Shown: in pieces, positions 57,737 to 64,000 of the stretch
How positions within the stretch are numbered: the first letter of the stretch is position 1
Layout of the letters: each line of letters opens with the position of its first letter
Origin: Acidobacteriota bacterium
GTDB lineage: Bacteria > Acidobacteriota > Terriglobia > Terriglobales > SCQP01
Assembly: GCA_021818955.1 (NCBI GenBank)
Contig: JAKASR010000008.1
Location: 1 to 64,000 of the forward strand
Length of the DNA stretch: 64,000 bases
Direction of reading: 5' to 3'
Made by a program: the position numbers and the translations under genes
The notes under the pieces: model-generated
Database searches by the model: none
What the model was told of the DNA's origin: nothing
What the model saw: only the letters and a program-made list of their open reading frames with translations

Positions 57737-59085
57737 GTTCCCCCGCAATTGCCGCATCGCCGGCCACCGAGAGCCGGGCGGCGGCCGAAACCTTACTGAA
57801 ACCGCTGCAATTCACCGGCAAGATGTATCGCCGCATGTCGATCCTGTTGCTGGCCGTGATCGGCTGGGGAATGTTCTGTTTTCTTTATCAAGCCTTCGTG
57901 GGCCTGGGCGTGACCGGATTGCGGCGGCCGGTGTTCTGGGGCTTTTTCGTCACCGATTTCGTGTTCTGGATCGGCATCAGCCACGCCGGCACGCTGATCT
58001 CCGCCATTCTGCGCCTGACCAACGCCACTTGGCGTTTCGCGGTGACACGCGCCGCCGAAGCGATCACGGTTTTCGCGCTGATGATCGGCGGCTTGTTTCC
58101 GATCGTGCATCTCGGCCGTCCCTGGCTATTTTTCTGGCTGGCGCCATACCCTAACGAGCGGCTGATCTGGCCCAACTTCCGCTCGCCGCTGGAATGGGAC
58201 TTTTTCGCCATCTCCACCTACATCACCGCCAGCACGATTTATCTCTTTCTGCCGCTGATTCCCGACCTGGCGCTGGCGCGCGACCGCGCCCGCGGCTGGC
58301 GACAGAAGCTCTATCGCTCTCTATCCATGAACTGGCAAGGCACCCAGACGCAATGGCACAAGCTGGAACTGGCCATACAACTGATGGCGGCGGTGGTGAT
58401 CGGGGTGGCGGTTTCGGTGCACACCATCGTGAGCTGGGATTTTGCCATGGCGGTGGTGCCCAGTTGGCATTCCACCATCTTCGGCCCCTACTTCGTCGCC
58501 GGCGCGATTTTCAGCGGCATCGCCGCGTTGATCATCATCATGGCGATTTTGCGTCGCGTCTATCACCTCGAAGCCTATCTCACGCCCAAGCACTTTTCCA
58601 ATCTGGGCAAGTTGCTGCTGACCATGACTCTGCTCTGGGGCTATTTCGTCACCAACGAGTTGATCACCACCTGGTACGGCAACCTGCCGGATGAAATGAG
58701 CACATTCTGGAGCAAGATCAGCGGGCATTATGCGCCGCTGTTCTGGACGATGGTGATTTGCAATTTCCTGATTCCATTTCCGATACTGGCGCTCAAGCGC
58801 CTGCGCACCATCACCGGCACGGTGATCGCTTCCATCACCATCATCATCGGCATGTGGCTGGAGCGCTTCCTGATCGTCGTGCCAGGCGCGGCCAATCAGC
58901 GCCTGAGCTTCAATAGCTGGTTTGGTTATTATCCGCACTGGACGGAGATCAGCATTACGCTGGCCACGCTTTCCGCCATGGCCTTGCTGTACATGGGCTT
59001 TTCCAAGCTCTTTCCTCTCATCTCGATTTGGGAACTGGGCGGCGGCAAGCATGCCGCCGCACCGGAAACCGGAGGCACGCAATGA
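57733..59085 (+). CDS. actC: ActC: NrfD/PsrC-like quinol-binding membrane subunit
   Basis: The 450-aa protein has about ten TM helices with NrfD features: WIGISHAGTLISAILRLTNATWRF in an early helix, then FPIVHLGRPWLFFWL and ISTYITASTIYLFLPLIPD. His and Asp residues in these helices form the quinol site. It delivers electrons to the Fe-S chain of ActB. Its end overlaps the actD start (ATGA), so translation is coupled. Confidence 0.93.
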   Translation: MSSPAIAASPATESRAAAETLLKPLQFTGKMYRRMSILLLAVIGWGMFCFLYQAFVGLGVTGLRRPVFWGFFVTDFVFWIGISHAGTLISAILRLTNATWRFAVTRAAEAITVFALMIGGLFPIVHLGRPWLFFWLAPYPNERLIWPNFRSPLEWDFFAISTYITASTIYLFLPLIPDLALARDRARGWRQKLYRSLSMNWQGTQTQWHKLELAIQLMAAVVIGVAVSVHTIVSWDFAMAVVPSWHSTIFGPYFVAGAIFSGIAALIIIMAILRRVYHLEAYLTPKHFSNLGKLLLTMTLLWGYFVTNELITTWYGNLPDEMSTFWSKISGHYAPLFWTMVICNFLIPFPILALKRLRTITGTVIASITIIIGMWLERFLIVVPGAANQRLSFNSWFGYYPHWTEISITLATLSAMALLYMGFSKLFPLISIWELGGGKHAAAPETGGTQ

Positions 59086-59585
59086 TCGAAGTCAGTCTAC
59101 GCCTGCCTTTACGGCAAAAAGCGGGTGAGGGCACGCCGGAGTTGCCGGCGCTGGTCGAGCACCTGCGCCAGGAAGGCATCGACGGCGAGCGCATCCAGGT
59201 GCTCAGCCGCGAGCCGCTGGCGGAATTTCCCGCGGCCCCCAGCCGCATGTCGAAGATCGGCATCCTGGGGGCGATGTTCGGCTTCAGCGCCGCGATTGGT
59301 TCGCTGGTGGCCATGACCCTGGGTTACAAGCTGAATACCGGCGGCATGCCTTTGATCTCGCCGTTTCCCATCGGGGTGATCACCTATGAAATGACCCTGC
59401 TGGGCTCGTTCATAGCCATGCTGCTTACGTTGTTCCTGGCAGCGAAGCTAGGTCCGGGACGCCGCGCTCCCGAACATCCCGAACTCGATTATGGCGAGGC
59501 CATCGTCAGCGTAGCTTGCGGTAACGCGGAACAAGCCCGGCAGGCGCGGCAATTGCTCGCCGGCTACGATTCAACCCAATCATAA
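59082..59585 (+). CDS. actD: ActD: DUF3341 membrane subunit of alternative complex III
   Basis: I choose ATG 59082 (MIEVSLRLPLRQKAGEG), overlapping the actC stop; an upstream frame start at 59028 lies inside actC. The 167-aa protein has a small N-terminal ferredoxin-like part and two TM helices (KIGILGAMFGFSAAIGSLVAMTLGY and YEMTLLGSFIAMLLTLFLAA), followed by a tail (YGEAIVSVACGNAEQARQA). This is the DUF3341/ActD pattern of a single-copy accessory subunit. Confidence 0.9.
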   Translation: MIEVSLRLPLRQKAGEGTPELPALVEHLRQEGIDGERIQVLSREPLAEFPAAPSRMSKIGILGAMFGFSAAIGSLVAMTLGYKLNTGGMPLISPFPIGVITYEMTLLGSFIAMLLTLFLAAKLGPGRRAPEHPELDYGEAIVSVACGNAEQARQARQLLAGYDSTQS

Positions 59586-59600
59586 AAGGGAGATTGGCTT

Positions 59601-60494
59601 ATGGCTTCAGGACTCAACCCGAATCTCCAACTGCAATCTAAAGCTGCGCCAGCATCGCGCCTTGGTTGCCTGTTTTTGCCGATAGTGGGCGGCGCGTTGG
59701 CCTTGGCTGCCGCCGGCATTGCGCATGCCGCGTTGCCGCACGCCAAAGCCAAAGCGGCGGTTACGCGCGCCGCCGCGCCGGTTGCCGCAGCGCCGGGCAC
59801 CAGCGCCAGGGTACAGGGGCTGTTTGCCACCCATTGCGCTCCCTGTCATGGCAATCGCGGCACGGGACGCATCGGCCCGCAACTGGCCGCTCGCAACTGG
59901 ACCGCCGCGGTGTTTGACAAGCAGGTGAGACAGGGCGGCTTGGTCATGCCCGCATTCCCGCCGGCGCGTGTTTCCGATGCACAACTGAATAGTTTGCTGA
60001 TCTATGTCAACGCAATGCCGCAGCCGCCGGCCACGGCGCTGTTGCCCGCGCCCGATGCCAAAGCTCCCGCGGCGACCGTGTTTCAAAACAATTGCCTGGC
60101 CTGCCATGGGATTGAAGCGCGCGGCGGCCTGGGGCCGGGCATTCTCAACACCTCGCTTTCGCTGCCGCGTTTTCTCAATCAGGTGCGTCATGGCGGCGGC
60201 GTGATGCCGGCCTTCGCGCCGGCGCAAATCAGCGCGCAACAGGCGCGCGCAATGTATGCCTGGCTACATCCGCCGCTGCCGCGCCCCGATCCCGGCCAGC
60301 GACCGGCTTTACCGAATGTGCCCGACTACGTCAACCTCTCGTTATTTGCCCTGGCCGGCATGGCTATCGTCGCCCAAATCGGCAGCGAGCATTTTCGCAA
60401 GCGCCGCCTGTCCATCGCGCAGGAAGCCGCCCAAAATCGGGACCTGACCCGGGGGGAGACGGAAGACTCGCGGGTGCGCACGAAATTTTATTGA
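59601..60494 (+). CDS. actE: ActE-like diheme cytochrome c subunit of alternative complex III
   Basis: The 297-aa protein has an N-terminal anchor (LGCLFLPIVGGALALAAAGIAH), two cytochrome c domains with CAPCH (LFATHCAPCHGNRGTGRIGP) and CLACH (FQNNCLACHGIEARGG), and probable Met ligands in GGLVMPAFPP and GGGVMPAFAP. A hydrophobic segment near 245-262 may anchor the C-terminus. It is the electron exit of ACIII. It is the last recognisable subunit: no ActF or oxidase gene follows, and the next gene is metabolic. Confidence 0.88.
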   Translation: MASGLNPNLQLQSKAAPASRLGCLFLPIVGGALALAAAGIAHAALPHAKAKAAVTRAAAPVAAAPGTSARVQGLFATHCAPCHGNRGTGRIGPQLAARNWTAAVFDKQVRQGGLVMPAFPPARVSDAQLNSLLIYVNAMPQPPATALLPAPDAKAPAATVFQNNCLACHGIEARGGLGPGILNTSLSLPRFLNQVRHGGGVMPAFAPAQISAQQARAMYAWLHPPLPRPDPGQRPALPNVPDYVNLSLFALAGMAIVAQIGSEHFRKRRLSIAQEAAQNRDLTRGETEDSRVRTKFY

Positions 60495-60588
60495 GAAGTT
60501 GTCAGTATTCAAAATAGTTTTCAGTGGGTGAAATAAATACGGGAAAAGTATTTTGCAACTGACGGCGGGATGCCGGAAACTGTTTTGC

Positions 60589-61794
60589 ATGCGTCCAGCT
60601 ACCCGCGCCGTACACGCCGGCGAGCGCCTTGCGCCCGCCGGCTGGAAATCCGTCACCACGCCAATTTACCCCAGCGCCACCTACATTTATGAAGACATTG
60701 CCACGCTCGAACGCGTGGCCGGAGGCGAAGAGAACGGCTATATGTACAGCCGCTACGCCCATCCCACCGGCCACGCGCTGGAGCTGGCGGTAGCGGCGCT
60801 GGAGGCCGGAGAAGACGAGGCCGCAGCGCCGGCCTGCGTCAGCTTCGCTTCCGGCATGGCGGCGTTGCATGCGGCGATACTGGCGTCCGGTTTGCAGGCC
60901 GGCGACGCGATCTTGTGCTCGCAAGACGTATATGGCGCGACGATCGGGTTATTGCGCAATCTGTTTACGCCGCTGGGGGTACGGATCGAGCTGGCCTCGC
61001 TCTCACAACCCGCCGCCTGGCCGGAACAGTTTGCCGCGGCGCGTCCCCGCCTGGTGCTGGTCGAAACCCTTTCCAACCCGCTGCTGCGCGTGCCGGACCT
61101 GGAGGCGCTGGCCGCAGCCGCGCATGCCGCGGGTGCGCGCCTGCTGGTGGATTCCACCTTTGCCACCCCGCTGCTTTGCCGTCCACTGGAGCTGGGCGCG
61201 GATTTTGTGGTGCACAGCGCCACCAAGTTTCTCGCCGGCCACGGCGACGTGCTGGGCGGAGTGGCGCTGGCGCGCGAGCCGGAAACCGCCGGCTTGGAGC
61301 TGCAACGCAAGCTGGCCGGCGGCGTGCTTGGGCCATTCGAGGCCTGGATGATCCTGCGCGGTCTGAAGACCCTGCCCTTGCGGCTGGAGCGCCAATGCCG
61401 CACCGCGCTGGAGCTGGCGCACTGGCTCGCCGCTCATCCCGCCATCGAGCGGGTGCATTATCCCGGTCTGGAATCCCACCCCGACCACGCCATCGCCCGC
61501 CGCCAGTTTCCCGCCGGGCAATTTGGCGGCATCCTCTCGTTCGAGTTGGGCGGCGCCGGACGGGAACGGGTGTATCGCTTTTTCAATGCGCTGCGGATCG
61601 TGCTGCCGGCGACCAGCCTGGGCGACGTGCAGTCGCTGGCGCTTTATCCGGCTGCCAGCTCGCATCGCGACCTATCGCCCAAGCAGCGCCGCGAGGCCGG
61701 CATTGGCGACAACCTGGTGCGGCTGAGCTGCGGCATCGAAGCGGTAGAAGACTTGCGCGAAGACCTGGAGCGGGCGCTAACTGTAATCGGTTGA
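60589..61794 (+). CDS. Cys/Met metabolism PLP-dependent enzyme (cystathionine gamma-synthase/lyase-like)
   Basis: I take ATG 60589 (MRPATRAVHAGERLAPAGW), matching the family start; a TTG at 60553 is less likely. The 401-aa protein has MYSRYAHPTGHALELAVAALEAG, then CVSFASGMAALHAAILASGLQAGD, then VVHSATKFLAGHGDVLGGVAL with the PLP lysine, and LGDVQSLALYPAASSHRDLS. This fits the trans-sulfuration group (MetB, MetC, MGL, MetZ). Exact reaction cannot be set from motifs alone. It lies 94 bp after actE on the same strand but appears functionally separate. Confidence 0.88.
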   Translation: MRPATRAVHAGERLAPAGWKSVTTPIYPSATYIYEDIATLERVAGGEENGYMYSRYAHPTGHALELAVAALEAGEDEAAAPACVSFASGMAALHAAILASGLQAGDAILCSQDVYGATIGLLRNLFTPLGVRIELASLSQPAAWPEQFAAARPRLVLVETLSNPLLRVPDLEALAAAAHAAGARLLVDSTFATPLLCRPLELGADFVVHSATKFLAGHGDVLGGVALAREPETAGLELQRKLAGGVLGPFEAWMILRGLKTLPLRLERQCRTALELAHWLAAHPAIERVHYPGLESHPDHAIARRQFPAGQFGGILSFELGGAGRERVYRFFNALRIVLPATSLGDVQSLALYPAASSHRDLSPKQRREAGIGDNLVRLSCGIEAVEDLREDLERALTVIG

Positions 61795-61861
61795 CGGCAA
61801 CGAAAACCGGTAAACAGCAGCCGGCCGCTAATCGCCGCAAGCATTAAGCGAACAGGCAGCC

Positions 61862-62866
61862 TTAATAGTTCCTGGTCAGCAGTTGCCATAGATTGGAGTT
61901 GATGGAAACTGCGAAAGTATTCAGCCCGTAATGCACGCTGCGGCTGTAGCTGATCTCCAGATTGACGGGCCGCACGGGAGAGACGTCGAGCCAGACGGCG
62001 CCGCCGTTGTCGCGATCGAGGCTCGAGTTGCCGGTGGACTTGGCGCCGCTTTTGCCATTGCTGCTGCCGCCAAGCATTCCACCTCCCATGCCGCCGCCAC
62101 TGCCCATGCCTCCACCTGTCAAGCCGCCTAAAACGTTGCCCATGCCATTGCCGCGCTGATATACCGTCTGCGAGCCGACAGGCAAGATGTCGTACGCCGC
62201 GGCACCGAGGCCAATATGCGAGTGGGGAAACAGCTCGCCGCCGGCCTCGAAATGTCCCACCCAGCCGTAGCTGGAGACCGGACGGACGAAGTAGGCCGTA
62301 TTGGCAATGCTGTCGGCGATGCCAGCGCTGCCAAATAATCCGACTGCGCCCCAGCGATGCGTCAAGCCGTTGGTGAAATCCACGGTGGCATGGCCGCTGG
62401 ACAGGCCGGCGCTTTTATTGCCGGTGGGCGCGGTCACCGTCAGGCTGGTGGTCAGTTGGCCGAGGGGCAGAACAGTCAGCAATTCCAACTCGCCAAAAAC
62501 GTCACCCAGACCGTGAACACTGCCCTGAGAACTGGAGACGTTATAAAACGGAAGGCCGACCGCAACGCTGAACCGCTTAGTGAGATGAAAACCGACGGCA
62601 TTGTTGATGAGCCAGATCTGGCCGTAGTGATTACTCGAAAACTGGGCTCCTTCCAGCCAGAAAAACTGCTGGCGCCAGCCGCTGCCCGCCGGCTGATTGT
62701 TGATTTGCGTGCTGGCAGCAGGCGTGCTGGCATCTCCGTTTGAGCCGGTCGGGTTGGCAGATGCCGCGCCACTGGATTGGTTTTGCGCCCAAATGCAACC
62801 ACTCACCAATAGAAAAAAAGAGGTGAGTCGGAGTAATTGATATAGATAATTGTTCTTTTGATTCAT
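61862..62866 (-). CDS. outer-membrane beta-barrel-like protein with glycine-rich insert
   Basis: The 334-aa protein has a signal peptide (about 1-27, ending CIWAQN) and alternating strands typical of a small beta-barrel: GQIWLINNAVGFHLTKRFSVAVGLPFYN, then GDVFGELELLTVLPLGQLTTSLTVTAPTG. A Gly/Met-rich loop (GGGMGSGGGMGGGMLGG) sits near residues 250-270. The C-terminus closes with NLEISYSRSVHYGLNTF. It resembles uncharacterised transporter-like barrels (MetA-pathway of phenol degradation type). It is convergent with the PLP enzyme. Confidence 0.6.
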   Translation of the reverse strand: MNQKNNYLYQLLRLTSFFLLVSGCIWAQNQSSGAASANPTGSNGDASTPAASTQINNQPAGSGWRQQFFWLEGAQFSSNHYGQIWLINNAVGFHLTKRFSVAVGLPFYNVSSSQGSVHGLGDVFGELELLTVLPLGQLTTSLTVTAPTGNKSAGLSSGHATVDFTNGLTHRWGAVGLFGSAGIADSIANTAYFVRPVSSYGWVGHFEAGGELFPHSHIGLGAAAYDILPVGSQTVYQRGNGMGNVLGGLTGGGMGSGGGMGGGMLGGSSNGKSGAKSTGNSSLDRDNGGAVWLDVSPVRPVNLEISYSRSVHYGLNTFAVSINSNLWQLLTRNY

Positions 62867-63121
62867 GCCGTATTACTGAGCAAACCTAAGGCCATTTTTT
62901 CAGGTGCGTTTTAAACCCTTTAATATCAAGAGCTTAAAAACTATGGCAGCGAGCCGGCATGACGGCCAGCCGGGTAAATAAGGATCGTGAAATTTCCAGC
63001 TTGGGTAGGGCAAGCCTTAACACGAAAAATCCACAGGTCAAGTTTATACTGTTTCAAACCTGCCGAAAAAAATGATGATGATCAAATTCCGGGTCAGCGG
63101 CAAGGCACAGGAGCAAACAGC
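62867..63121. other. 255-bp intergenic region, promoters for divergent genes
   Basis: It lies between the divergent beta-barrel gene and the propeller gene. It is AT-richer than its surroundings near 62900-62950. I see no RNA gene or ORF in it. Confidence 0.4.

Positions 63122-64000
<879 letters not shown>

Overview
The window is GC-rich bacterial chromosome from a Gram-negative organism. It encodes outer-membrane-type proteins, periplasmic c-type cytochromes, a Tad pilus machine and an alternative complex III. Tat-exported VCBS/UnbV proteins, a Tat-exported sugar-isomerase-like protein, BNR-propeller proteins and this cytochrome set suggest an Acidobacteriota member. That placement is an inference from gene content; there is no rRNA or phylogenetic marker here to prove it.

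Layout. 1-4700: a 27-repeat CRISPR array, its leader, and an adaptation module (Cas4-Cas1 fusion plus Cas2) with no effector genes visible. 4785-10250: a TonB-C protein, an UnbV/VCBS protein, a 600-bp heptanucleotide repeat field, and a sugar-isomerase-like gene flanked by two copies of an 81-bp structured element. 10247-10754: a HicB-type antitoxin with a decayed hicA. 10772-17245: a peroxiredoxin whose peroxidatic position is an in-frame TGA followed by a SECIS-like hairpin, a cytochrome c, a YjhG/YagF-type dehydratase, a malic enzyme-phosphotransacetylase fusion, and a tRNA-Sec gene. 17464-19413: a small cytochrome c and a NapC/NirT-like multiheme cytochrome. 19397-37419: a Tad/Flp pilus locus on both strands, with a sigma-54 activator and a good -24/-12 element in front of the pilin gene. 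37555-50718: two ABC exporter sets, a SurA-like lipoprotein, a RibBA-type protein with a degenerate second domain, HolA, GlyA, a glycosyltransferase and an SSS symporter. 51087-60494: a respiratory block with cytochromes, a Cyc2-like heme-porin fusion, and ActA, split ActB1/ActB2, ActC, ActD and ActE. 60589-64000: a Cys/Met PLP enzyme, an outer-membrane-type protein and a truncated propeller protein.

Two stories stand out. First, a tRNA for selenocysteine and an apparent selenoprotein lie about 6 kb apart. The TGA falls exactly where peroxiredoxins carry catalytic cysteine, the frame is otherwise intact, and an 8-bp hairpin lies at bacterial SECIS distance; together these make decoding as selenocysteine the best reading. 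Second, a heme-porin of Cyc2 type is divergently transcribed from two cytochrome genes across two CRP-like palindromes and lies directly upstream of an alternative complex III. This suggests a regulated extracellular electron-transfer or metal-oxidation chain.

The CRISPR locus is also unusual: every repeat is identical and carries a perfect 20-bp palindrome, cas2 precedes cas4-cas1, and spacers show a one-sided terminal G/C bias. All family names come from reading translated sequence; no database search was run.
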